The notes under the pieces were generated by a model. The model saw nothing but the letters and a program-made list of their open reading frames with translations, was not told the origin of the DNA and ran no database searches. Below are positions 5,909 through 12,272 of a stretch of DNA of 12,787 nucleotides, piece by piece. Where the stretch lies: contig RHCK01000012.1 of NCBI GenBank assembly GCA_010030605.1, positions 1 through 12,787 on the forward strand, written 5' to 3'. How positions within the stretch are numbered: the stretch's first letter is position 1; each line of letters begins with the position of its first letter. Position numbers and translations under genes: made by a program. The DNA is from Acidimicrobiia bacterium. Its GTDB lineage: Bacteria; Actinomycetota; Acidimicrobiia; Acidimicrobiales; Ilumatobacteraceae.

Positions 5909-8329
5909 TCAGCGATGACGGCGCGGACCGCGATCGCGTCCACCGCGACGGTCACCACCGCGACCACCACGGTCGTCGCGGTCGCCACCTTCGCCACCGG
6001 CGCTACCGCCAGGGCCGAGGTCGCCGAGTTCTCCGGCGATCTCGCTGTCGAACGCGTCATCGAAGCTGACCGTCACCGGTCCGCCGTTGTTCGACGAACC
6101 CGACGACTCGCGCGGAGCCGACGAAGATCCACCGGCCGGCGGCTCGGGGCCGTCACCCACGGGCGACAAGCTGACCTTGCCCTTGTCGTCGATGTCGTCG
6201 ACGCGCACTTCGATTTCTTGACCAAGCGTCAACACGTCTTCCACGTTGTTGATGCGCTTGCCGCGACCGAGCTTGGAGATGTGCACCAGACCGTCGCGTC
6301 CGGGAAGGATGTTCACGAACGCACCAAACTTGGTGATGCTCACGACGCGACCGTTGTACACGGCGCCGAGTTCGGCCTTGGGCGGATCGACGATGGCCAA
6401 AATGCGCGCCTTCGCGTCCTCCATGCGCCAGCCCTCGACGGCACCGATGGTGACGATGCCCACCACGCCGTCGTCGTCGACGCTGATGTCGGCGCCGGTC
6501 TCCTGCTGGATGGTGTTGATGACCTTGCCCTTGGGTCCGATGACCTCGCCCACCTTGTCGAGCGGGATGGTGATGCTCGTGATCTTCGGTGCGGACTCGG
6601 CCACTTCGGTGCGCGGGGCAGCGATGGCGGCGTTCATCACGTCGAGGATCTTGAGGCGGGCTTCCTTGGCCTGATCCAGAGCGGCGGCCAGAACGTCGGC
6701 GGGAATGCCGTCGATCTTGGTGTCCAACTGCAGAGCGGTCACGGCGTCGGCGGTACCAGCCACCTTGAAGTCCATGTCACCGAAGGCGTCCTCGGCTCCG
6801 AGGATGTCGGTGAGGCTGGTGTACTTACCCTCGGCGTAGACGAGGCCCATGGCGATACCGGCCACGGGGGCCTTGATCGGCACACCGGCGTCCATCAACG
6901 ACAACGACGACGAACACACCGATGCCATCGACGTGGAACCGTTCGACGACATCACTTCGGACACCAGACGTAACGCGTACGCGAAGTCTTCCTGGCTGGG
7001 AACCACCGGCAACAACGCGCGCTCGGCGAGCGCACCGTGGCCGATCTCGCGACGCTTGGGCGAACCCACGCGACCGGTTTCACCGTTGGCCCACGGCGCC
7101 ATGTTGTAGTGGTGCATGTAGCGCTTCTCGGTGATGGGCGTGAGCGTGTCGAGCATCTGGTTCATGCGGGGCATGGCCAACGTCGTGACGTTCATGACCT
7201 GGGTCTCACCGCGCTGGAACAGACCCGAACCGTGGGCCGAGGGCAACACGCGGACTTCGGCCGACACCGGACGCAGGTCGCGCGGGCCACGGCCGTCGAT
7301 GCGGACGCCTTCTTCGACGATGCGCTTGCGCACCAGCTTCTTGGTGAGGGAGCGCACGGCTTCCTTCACTTCCTTCTCGCGACCGGCGAACGCCGAGCCT
7401 TCGCCGCACAACTGCTTCACCGCGGCATCGCCGGCGGCGTCAGTGGCGGCGTTGCGATCGGCCTTGCGGGCGATCTTGATGGCGTCGGCCAACAACGGTC
7501 CGGCGATTCCTTCCACGGCGGCGAACACGTCGTCGGTGTAGTCGAGGATCGGCGTGTACGACAGCGGCGTGATCGCGCCCTTGGTGGCGATCACCGAGGC
7601 CACCAACTGACGCTGCAGTGCGATGGACTCCTTGATGTAACGCTTCGAGGCTTCGAGACCACCAGCGAGCACGGTCTCATCGACCTTGGGCGCGCCGTTT
7701 GCGTAGTACTCGAACGACTTCTCGGTGCCACCGGCTTCCACCATCATGATGGCGACGTCGCCGTTGTCCAGTTCGCGACCGGCCACGACCAGTTCGAACG
7801 TGCTGTCTTCACCTTCGGTGTAGGTGGGGTGAGGAATCCACGTTCCGTCCTGAGCGAAGGCGATGCGCACCGCTCCGATGGGGCCCTCGAACGGGATACC
7901 CGAGATCATCAGCGCGGCTGAAGCGGCGTTGATGCTGAGCACGTCGTGCGGGTTCACCTGATCGGCGCCGAGAACGGTGAGCACGATCTGCACTTCGTTG
8001 CGGAAGCCGTCGGGGAACGCCGGACGCAGCGGGCGGTCGGTCAGACGGCAGGTGAGGATGGCGCCTTCGCTGGGGCGACCTTCACGACGGAAGAACGCAC
8101 CGGGAATCTTGCCGGCCGCATAGGCCCGCTCTTCCACGTCGACGGTGAGGGGGAAGAAGTCCACACCGGGGCGGACATCTTTGGCTGCGTTCGCGGTGGC
8201 AAGAACGATGCTGCCGCCAATGCTGGCGACCACCGCTCCCTGGCTTTGGAAAGCCAGTTTGCCGGTCTCGAACGACAGGGTCTTGTCGGTGCCCCCAACG
8301 GGACCCGACACTCGGATGGCATCGGCCAT
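5909..8329 (-). CDS. pnp: Polyribonucleotide nucleotidyltransferase (PNPase)
   Basis: This 806-residue 3'-5' phosphorolytic exoribonuclease degrades mRNA with phosphate and can add 3' tails in the reverse reaction; it works as a trimer. The full family architecture is visible: first RNase PH-like core (about 15-145, with AGKIPGAFFRREGRPSEG at 72-89), helical linker domain (about 240-325), second RNase PH core (about 335-555, with GRGPRDLRPVSAEV and catalytic-site block EDAFGDMDFKVAGT at 513-526), KH domain (about 583-645, IGPKGKVI loop at 597-604) and S1 domain (about 652-722, KFGAFVNILPGRDGLVHIS). An added tail (about 724-806) is first Ser/Gly-rich with an acidic patch and ends in a Gly/Arg/Asp-rich region. 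AAAGGAG 7 nt before the ATG fixes the start. rpsO lies 161 bp upstream and is probably cotranscribed, the classical rpsO-pnp arrangement. Confidence 0.98.
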   Translation of the reverse strand: MADAIRVSGPVGGTDKTLSFETGKLAFQSQGAVVASIGGSIVLATANAAKDVRPGVDFFPLTVDVEERAYAAGKIPGAFFRREGRPSEGAILTCRLTDRPLRPAFPDGFRNEVQIVLTVLGADQVNPHDVLSINAASAALMISGIPFEGPIGAVRIAFAQDGTWIPHPTYTEGEDSTFELVVAGRELDNGDVAIMMVEAGGTEKSFEYYANGAPKVDETVLAGGLEASKRYIKESIALQRQLVASVIATKGAITPLSYTPILDYTDDVFAAVEGIAGPLLADAIKIARKADRNAATDAAGDAAVKQLCGEGSAFAGREKEVKEAVRSLTKKLVRKRIVEEGVRIDGRGPRDLRPVSAEVRVLPSAHGSGLFQRGETQVMNVTTLAMPRMNQMLDTLTPITEKRYMHHYNMAPWANGETGRVGSPKRREIGHGALAERALLPVVPSQEDFAYALRLVSEVMSSNGSTSMASVCSSSLSLMDAGVPIKAPVAGIAMGLVYAEGKYTSLTDILGAEDAFGDMDFKVAGTADAVTALQLDTKIDGIPADVLAAALDQAKEARLKILDVMNAAIAAPRTEVAESAPKITSITIPLDKVGEVIGPKGKVINTIQQETGADISVDDDGVVGIVTIGAVEGWRMEDAKARILAIVDPPKAELGAVYNGRVVSITKFGAFVNILPGRDGLVHISKLGRGKRINNVEDVLTLGQEIEVRVDDIDDKGKVSLSPVGDGPEPPAGGSSSAPRESSGSSNNGGPVTVSFDDAFDSEIAGELGDLGPGGSAGGEGGDRDDRGGRGGDRRGGRDRGPRRHR

Positions 8330-8347
8330 GACGAGCTCCTTTCGCGC

Positions 8348-8368
8348 GACGCGGATCCTTTCCGCATC
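8348..8368 (-). promoter_or_regulatory. Hairpin just upstream of the pnp ribosome binding site
   Basis: On the minus strand GATGCGGA and TCCGCGTC form an 8-bp stem (one G-T pair) around the loop AAGGA. It ends about 7 nt before the AAAGGAG that serves pnp. pnp leaders of other bacteria carry processed stem-loops used in autoregulation; that this one does so is inference from position. Confidence 0.45.
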
Positions 8369-8393
8369 GCCTATGGAGCAGCAGGTCGGTTCC

Positions 8394-8435
8394 CAGTGGG
8401 CGGGGTCGGCACCTCGATGCCGGCCGGGGCCACTG
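8394..8435 (-). promoter_or_regulatory. Second stem-loop in the rpsO-pnp intergenic leader
   Basis: An outer 6-bp stem (CAGTGG with CCACTG) and an inner 5-bp stem (CGGCA with TGCCG, loop of six) are separated by an internal loop that is C-rich on both sides in the minus-strand RNA. This may be part of the pnp leader structure or a processing site between rpsO and pnp. Confidence 0.35.
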
Positions 8436-8437
8436 AC

Positions 8438-8472
8438 AACCGAACCCTTGTCTGCTCGGTTTTGTTTGTATT
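8438..8472 (+). terminator. Weak terminator-like hairpin plus T-rich run on the strand opposite to rpsO-pnp
   Basis: AACCGA (8438-8443) and TCGGTT (8456-8461) form a 6-bp stem with a 12-nt loop, followed on the plus strand by a T-rich run (TTGTTTGTATT). Both flanking genes are on the minus strand, so if it terminates anything it would be antisense transcription. The stem could also form in the minus-strand leader. Support is slight. Confidence 0.2.
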
Positions 8473-8490
8473 GCTAGACGGGCGCGCGCC

Positions 8491-8754
8491 TCAGCGACGC
8501 AGGCCCAACTTGGCAACGATCTCGCGGTAACGCTCGACGTTGCGACCCTTGACGTAGTCGAGAAGACGACGACGACGGCCGACCATCATGAGCAGCCCAC
8601 GACGGCTGTGGTGATCGTGGGGGTGAGCCTTCAGGTGGTCGGTGAGATGATTGATGCGCTCGCTGAGCAGCGCAATCTGCACCTCGGGCGAACCGGTGTC
8701 GGTCGCGTGCGCGCGGTGCTGTGAAATCGTTTCAGCCTTGGGGGTGCCAGCCAT
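8491..8754 (-). CDS. rpsO: 30S ribosomal protein S15
   Basis: This 87-residue ribosomal protein binds the central domain of 16S rRNA early in small-subunit assembly. Diagnostic segments are DTGSPEVQIALLSERINHLTDHLK (19-42), the conserved HDHHSRRGLL (46-55) and the VGRRRRLLDYV run (58-68). The length is close to the 88-89 residues usual for S15. The frame is open upstream to 8880, but the ATG at 8754 matches the family start, and AGGGA precedes it by about 6 nt. A TAGGCT -10 candidate 98 bp upstream would give a leader of about 90 nt that contains a strong hairpin. S15 in several bacteria represses its own translation by binding such leaders. pnp lies directly downstream. Confidence 0.97.
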   Translation of the reverse strand: MAGTPKAETISQHRAHATDTGSPEVQIALLSERINHLTDHLKAHPHDHHSRRGLLMMVGRRRRLLDYVKGRNVERYREIVAKLGLRR

Positions 8755-8793
8755 GGCGGTCCCTGCCTTCCGTGTATGTAGGTGTCGGAGGTC

Positions 8794-8815
8794 GCTCGGG
8801 CCGGTTGGCCCCAGC
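8794..8815 (-). promoter_or_regulatory. Stem-loop in the rpsO leader, candidate S15 autoregulatory element
   Basis: On the minus strand GCTGGGGCC, loop AACC and GGCCCGAGC form a 9-position stem with a single G-G mismatch. It lies about 40 nt upstream of the rpsO ATG, inside the predicted leader. The position suits ribosomal-protein feedback, but a match to any known S15-binding fold was not established. Confidence 0.4.
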
Positions 8816-8851
8816 ATCACGCCGGAGTCGGAACCCCAACGGACGTGGGCA

Positions 8852-8857
8852 AGCCTA
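8852..8857 (-). promoter_or_regulatory. Putative -10 box for rpsO(-pnp)
   Basis: TAGGCT on the minus strand, the same hexamer as at the DedA-like gene and dapB. A start of transcription near 8845 would give rpsO a leader of about 90 nt. The -35 region (GTGGAA, 17 bp away) matches poorly. Confidence 0.4.
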
Positions 8858-8876
8858 CGGGGGCAGAACGGGCGTT

Positions 8877-8895
8877 CCACCCGGGGTGCGGGTGG
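8877..8895 (-). terminator. GC-rich hairpin after the LPXTG protein gene
   Basis: CCACCCG, loop CACCC and CGGGTGG make a perfect 7-bp stem starting about 21 nt past the stop of the surface-protein gene. No U-tract follows, so termination by this hairpin alone is doubtful. It overlaps the -35 region proposed for rpsO. Confidence 0.35.
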
Positions 8896-8916
8896 GGTCC
8901 GGGCCGGGTCCGAGGG

Positions 8917-10500
8917 TCAGTGGCCGACGAGCATGCGCCGACGAATCACCAGGGACAGGCCCACCACCACCGCGATGAGTGCCATGTTCGACACGTCGTC
9001 ATTGCTTCGACCAGTGGTGGGCAGCGATGGATCTCCGCTGTTCGGGGAGGTCGTGGACGGGTTGGCTTGTTGAGGGCTCTGGGATCCGACCGTGGTCGTC
9101 GGGCCCGACATCACCGTCGTCGTCGTCGCCGCCGATACCAATGTGCTGGTTGTCGAAGTCGGAGCGACCGTCGTCGTCGTCGTGGACGTGGACGTGGACG
9201 TGGACGTGGACTGCTGAGATGCGAAAGTAACCCGATAATCCTCGACCTCGCCCGAGTCCACCTTGCCAAGGGGAGAGTTCGCCGCCGAGCTGTAGCTAAG
9301 GCGTAGTCGAGCGTACGTCGGGTTGGTAGTCACGGTCGCCGGCACGGTGAACACCAGATTCGCCGTGGTGTCACTGGCGGCCGGGGTGGCACAGGCCCTC
9401 TCCGACGGAGTGTCGAATGTGCTGTTGCCGTTGAAGTCGATCCAACCGCACAGCGTCGCGCTCGACGCGACACCTTGAAGACTCACAGGAACGGTGTAGG
9501 AACTTCCGACGGCTCCGAGAGTCACGGTCGAGCCGAATGCCGTCGTACCGTCCTCAGCCGGCGTCGCCGCCCCGGCAGCAACCGCATCGGGGTTCGTCGA
9601 CGGGTTGAGAGTTGAAGTCTGATCAGCCGTGACCGTCGCCCCCATCATCAGCGAACCAACCACGTGGGCCGCAACACTTGATGAGTCATAGGCCGCGGGA
9701 GCACTTCCAAAATCTTCATTCACCGTGATGGACATGTTCCACGCATCTTCGAGATGCCCATTGATGTACGGGTTCGCATTGTTCTTCGAATCGAGGTCGG
9801 CTTGGAATGTCACTGTGGACACGGTTCCATTGATTCGAATCGATCCGCATGCCGCGGATGCAGTTGCACCGTAGGTGTTCGTGGTCGAGCCACATGACGT
9901 TGTGGGGTTCTTTGTGATCGGCTCAAGACGATCGCTGCCAACCAACTGAAAGTTCTGGTTGGCAAGAACTGTCATCGTGGTGTTGGGGGTCAACAACTTC
10001 AGCTCTGTCCAGGCCGTCGTTTTTCCATTGCTACCACTGTCGTAGCCACCACCACCGAGGCCGGACACGTGGATGATCGGGTCGGTAACTGGATGCGAGA
10101 AAGAGATCACGAACTGGCCACGGTTCGAGCACATCTGTCCGTAGGTGCACCCGTCGTCAGTGGTCACGAGTCGCGCTCCGGTGACTCCAACGATGGAGTT
10201 GTCCATGAACATCCCGTTCGCGCCGCCACGCGCACTCATGAGCTGATCGGGCGACCCGATTCCCGTTCCGGAGCCAACTGCCTCTATGGCGACAGTCAGG
10301 CCGTCGGGGAGGGTCGTCTGACGCTTCGATCCGAAGTACCAGGTCTCTCCGTCGATGACACCCGACGTTCCATTGACCGCCCATGACCAACCAGCGTTGG
10401 TGGTCTGGTGGGCCTGCGTAACCACTGTGGGAAGCAATGAACTGCTCCCGAAGAACGCGATGATGCCGACGCAAAGGAGAAGGAGACGAGACCTAAGCAT
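8917..10500 (-). CDS. Secreted surface protein with GEVED domain and LPXTG cell-wall anchor
   Basis: This 527-residue exported protein has a Sec signal peptide (about 1-30; basic MLRSR, long hydrophobic core, likely cleavage after VTQA). Residues 31-262 form a Gly/Ser/Thr-rich globular region with paired Cys (118/124, 203/218) that I cannot assign firmly; it resembles N-terminal parts of actinobacterial fibrillar or adhesin-like proteins. Next come a DFGSAPAAYDSSS...HVVGSLMMGATV linker (263-290) and a GEVED domain (about 318-426) with CGWIDFNGNSTFD (351-363) and LGKVDSGEVEDYRV (411-424). A Ser/Thr-rich stalk (about 431-490) leads to LPTTG (493-497), a hydrophobic segment and a basic RRR tail, the normal sortase sorting signal. 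No sortase is in the window. It has its own near-consensus promoter and no ribosome binding site, so it is a separate, probably leaderless unit. A role in adhesion or surface structure is inferred. Confidence 0.85.
   Translation of the reverse strand: MLRSRLLLLCVGIIAFFGSSSLLPTVVTQAHQTTNAGWSWAVNGTSGVIDGETWYFGSKRQTTLPDGLTVAIEAVGSGTGIGSPDQLMSARGGANGMFMDNSIVGVTGARLVTTDDGCTYGQMCSNRGQFVISFSHPVTDPIIHVSGLGGGGYDSGSNGKTTAWTELKLLTPNTTMTVLANQNFQLVGSDRLEPITKNPTTSCGSTTNTYGATASAACGSIRINGTVSTVTFQADLDSKNNANPYINGHLEDAWNMSITVNEDFGSAPAAYDSSSVAAHVVGSLMMGATVTADQTSTLNPSTNPDAVAAGAATPAEDGTTAFGSTVTLGAVGSSYTVPVSLQGVASSATLCGWIDFNGNSTFDTPSERACATPAASDTTANLVFTVPATVTTNPTYARLRLSYSSAANSPLGKVDSGEVEDYRVTFASQQSTSTSTSTSTTTTTVAPTSTTSTLVSAATTTTVMSGPTTTVGSQSPQQANPSTTSPNSGDPSLPTTGRSNDDVSNMALIAVVVGLSLVIRRRMLVGH
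9182..9211. repeat. Five tandem copies of the hexamer GTGGAC within the stalk of the LPXTG protein
   Basis: Five perfect direct repeats of GTGGAC; on the coding strand they give the alternating Ser-Thr run at about residues 431-440. A short GTC-type triplet run, coding for poly-Thr, adjoins it. Because the unit is six bases, gain or loss of copies would change stalk length without breaking the frame. Confidence 0.85.
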
Positions 10501-10506
10501 GACTCT

Positions 10507-10535
10507 ACATTAGTAGTATCTACATCTTATTTCAA
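10507..10535 (-). promoter_or_regulatory. Near-consensus sigma-70-type promoter for the LPXTG protein gene
   Basis: On the minus strand TTGAAA (10530-10535) and TAATGT (10507-10512) are separated by exactly 17 bp. The -10 ends 6 nt before the ATG at 10500, so the transcript should be leaderless or nearly so; no Shine-Dalgarno sequence is present. This is the best promoter match in the window, in a locally AT-rich stretch. Confidence 0.75.
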
Positions 10536-10558
10536 CCACATCACGCGCCGTTGGTCAG

Positions 10559-11665
10559 TCAGGCGTATCCCAGGTTGGGTCGCGTGGTGGACTTGGAGCT
10601 CGAGCCAGCCGGCGGCGCGGGGATGGCCTCAGCCGAAATCATCATCAGGTCGTCGTCCGATAGCACCGCGACATCGCCTCGGCTCACCAACAACTCGGCC
10701 TGTCGACGCACAACTTCCGAGAACAGCTTGCGCATCTCTCGTCCATTGGCGAATCCGTGCGGCCTCGGGGACGGCAATGCCGCGACGTACTCGGTCAACC
10801 GAATCAATGCCTCCGGGGTCAGGATGTAATCGTTGGCCGCAACCAAACCGAGGAAGATCTGTTCGAGATTGGTCGTGTCGTAGTCCGGAAACTCGACCGT
10901 GAGATCGAACCGCGATCGAAGACCCGGGTTCGCCTTCAAGAACTTCTCCATCTCGGCGGGATAACCGGCCACGACCACTGCCACTTGTCCACGGTTGTTT
11001 TCCATGAAGGTGAGCAACGTCGCGATGGCCTCGGGGCCGAAGTCCTTCTCGTTGTCCTTGTTCACCAGCGTGTAGGCCTCGTCGATGAACAGCACCCCAC
11101 CCAATGCCTCCCGACACACACGGCGAGTCTTCATCGCGGTGGAGCCGATATATGCACCAACCAATCCGCTCCGTTCGGTTTCCACGACGTGGCCCTTGTC
11201 CAACAATCCGATACTGCGATAGAGATCGCCCAACAGCCGAGCAATGGTGGTCTTGCCCGTTCCTGGGTTACCCACGAACACGATGTGCGGTGACACGGCC
11301 TCGCCCACCAATCCGCGACGTTCGCGCTCGAGAGCGACACGTTGCGTGAAAACGATGCGGCGAATCTCGGACTTCACGTCGTCGAGTCCGATCAACTGAT
11401 CGAGTTCGGCCAGGATCTCCTCGGTGGTGCGGTTTCGACTGTGGTGCACCACGTCGTAGCGGTTGCTGCGATGCTCGTGAGCATCATCGTCCTCACGGTT
11501 GTAGCCCCGCCAGTCCTCGGCATCCTCGCTGTCATCACGCAGGTCGTCCTCCTGCGAGTACACGTCGTAGCCGTCGTCGTAGTTCAGGTCATGCAACTCG
11601 TCCTCTTCGGCGACGTCGCTCTCGTCAACCAAAGCCATGTTCACGATTCCGTCCAGCACGCGCAT
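10559..11665 (-). CDS. AAA+ ATPase of the CbxX/CfxQ (SpoVK/EccA-like) family with an acidic N-terminal extension
   Basis: This is a 368-residue single-AAA-domain protein. Residues 80-345 match the CbxX/CfxQ group: LDQLIGLDDVKSEIRR (88-103), Walker A GNPGTGKTT (132-140), pore loop SGLVGAYIGSTAMKT (166-180, aromatic Tyr172), Walker B VLFIDEA (191-197), sensor-1 region VVVAGYPAEM (230-239), Arg-finger region NPGLRSRFD (246-254), and the sensor-2 block GFANGREMRKLFSEVVRRQAE (304-324). The family remodels protein substrates as hexamers; members include red-type Rubisco activases, SpoVK and EccA of type VII secretion, but no Rubisco, sporulation or secretion partner is visible here. Residues 14-64 are about half Asp/Glu, an extension not typical of the family and probably disordered. 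The ATG at 11665 is chosen over the in-frame start at 11695 because AAGGAG lies 5 nt upstream. Two small genes precede it by about 100 bp on the same strand. Confidence 0.88.
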   Translation of the reverse strand: MRVLDGIVNMALVDESDVAEEDELHDLNYDDGYDVYSQEDDLRDDSEDAEDWRGYNREDDDAHEHRSNRYDVVHHSRNRTTEEILAELDQLIGLDDVKSEIRRIVFTQRVALERERRGLVGEAVSPHIVFVGNPGTGKTTIARLLGDLYRSIGLLDKGHVVETERSGLVGAYIGSTAMKTRRVCREALGGVLFIDEAYTLVNKDNEKDFGPEAIATLLTFMENNRGQVAVVVAGYPAEMEKFLKANPGLRSRFDLTVEFPDYDTTNLEQIFLGLVAANDYILTPEALIRLTEYVAALPSPRPHGFANGREMRKLFSEVVRRQAELLVSRGDVAVLSDDDLMMISAEAIPAPPAGSSSKSTTRPNLGYA

Positions 11666-11766
11666 TCTTTCTCCTTGTTTGGTCATGTGGTGCACTCATG
11701 GGCCCACAACATTTGGCCCACTCCGAGAACGACCAGGGAGCGGAAAACTGTGCGCCCCGGTCGGAC

Positions 11767-11931
11767 TCATCGGTGATCGTGGTTGTCGTTCGGCTTACCG
11801 AGAGCGCGCAGCATGGCCTTCACCCGCTCGACCTGTTCCGCCTCGGACAATTCCACGAAGTCGTCGATACGAATGGCGGCCGCCTTCTTCGTGCGCTTCT
11901 TTCTCCGCCTCCATCGACCAAAGTCAGCCAT
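11767..11931 (-). CDS. Small basic protein, unknown function (54 aa)
   Basis: I do not recognise this family. The protein begins MADFGRW, followed by a strongly basic run (residues 7-16 contain RRR, KK, R and KK), then a helix-prone segment around IDDFVELSEAEQVERVKAMLRALG (22-45) and a His/Asp/Asn-rich tail (NDNHDHR). There is no signal peptide or membrane segment. Its ATG overlaps the end of the upstream acidic gene by 8 nt (ATGGCTGA), and GGGAGGAG lies about 8 nt upstream, so the two are translationally coupled. The longer open frame upstream of this ATG runs across the acidic gene in another frame and is not taken as coding. The basic patch could bind nucleic acid or the acidic partner; that is inference only. 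Confidence 0.65.
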   Translation of the reverse strand: MADFGRWRRRKKRTKKAAAIRIDDFVELSEAEQVERVKAMLRALGKPNDNHDHR

Positions 11932-12172
11932 TTTCGTACTCCTCCCTGTTCGCGGCGATTGTCTCGGAGAGACGATCCTTGAAGCGCTGGATGAGCGCGG
12001 CGAACTCCTCGTCCGTGTCGATGTTGCCGCGGCCTTTCCGGAGACGCGCGAGGAAGTCCTCGTCATCCGCCATGGCGAGCATCTCCTCATCGGTGACCCC
12101 CAGAGGAGGAATATCGTGAAATGGGTCGTCGTCGTAATGATCGAGAAAATCTTCTTCGTCGTCGTCGTTCAT
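11924..12172 (-). CDS. Small, very acidic protein, unknown function (82 aa)
   Basis: I do not recognise this family. The first 20 residues hold 11 Asp/Glu (MNDDDEEDFLDHYDDD...). IPPLGVTDEEMLAMADDEDFLARLRKGRG follows, then a helix-prone segment TDEEFAALIQRFKDRLSETIAANREEYENG to the end. No signal peptide or membrane segment is present. The ATG at 12172 has AGAGGAG 6-7 nt upstream; the longer frame up to 12436 runs antisense through riboflavin synthase and is rejected. It is the first gene of the run acidic protein, basic protein, AAA+ ATPase. The Asp-rich N-terminus resembles in composition the acidic extension of the AAA+ protein. A substrate, adaptor or charge partner of the ATPase is one reading. 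Confidence 0.7.
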   Translation of the reverse strand: MNDDDEEDFLDHYDDDPFHDIPPLGVTDEEMLAMADDEDFLARLRKGRGNIDTDEEFAALIQRFKDRLSETIAANREEYENG

Positions 12173-12187
12173 GGCTGGCTCCTCTTC

Positions 12188-12206
12188 TCCCAACCGTGTG
12201 TTGGGA
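12188..12206 (-). promoter_or_regulatory. Hairpin immediately upstream of the ribosome binding site of the acidic small gene
   Basis: On the minus strand TCCCAAC, loop ACACG and GTTGGGA form a perfect 7-bp stem that ends 2 nt before AGAGGAG (12179-12185). It could influence access to the ribosome binding site or protect the 5' end of the mRNA. No convincing promoter was found for this operon in the 106 bp up to ribE. Confidence 0.4.
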
Positions 12207-12266
12207 CACCTCCAAAACGCGCGCCAGTTCAGAATTTGTGCGTGGGGTCGGAACAGTGGTCGCCGA

Positions 12267-12272
12267 TACCCT
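12267..12272 (+). promoter_or_regulatory. Putative -10 box of a leaderless riboflavin synthase promoter
   Basis: TACCCT ends 6 nt before the ATG at 12279, with no Shine-Dalgarno sequence between. The -35 region is not convincing. If the call is right the mRNA has no leader, so no FMN riboswitch can be present. Confidence 0.45.

Noticed and set aside
5459..6973. 504-residue open frame on the plus strand across the acyltransferase and pnp
   Set aside because: It spans two genes on the other strand with strong family motifs, and is His/Asp/Val-rich with no recognisable domain.
9100..9215. CRISPR array or minisatellite at the GTGGAC/GTC repeats
   Set aside because: The units are 3-6 bases with no spacers and lie in frame inside the Ser/Thr stalk of a surface protein.
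10559..11665. AAA+ protein as a Rubisco activase or type VII secretion EccA
   Set aside because: No Rubisco, ESX core component or WXG100 gene is in the window, and EccA carries an N-terminal TPR domain rather than an acidic tail. Only the family-level call is supported.
11932..12090. N-terminal extension of the basic small protein
   Set aside because: It would be out of frame inside the acidic gene and is Ser/Arg-rich junk; the ATG at 11931 has a good ribosome binding site and the coupling overlap.
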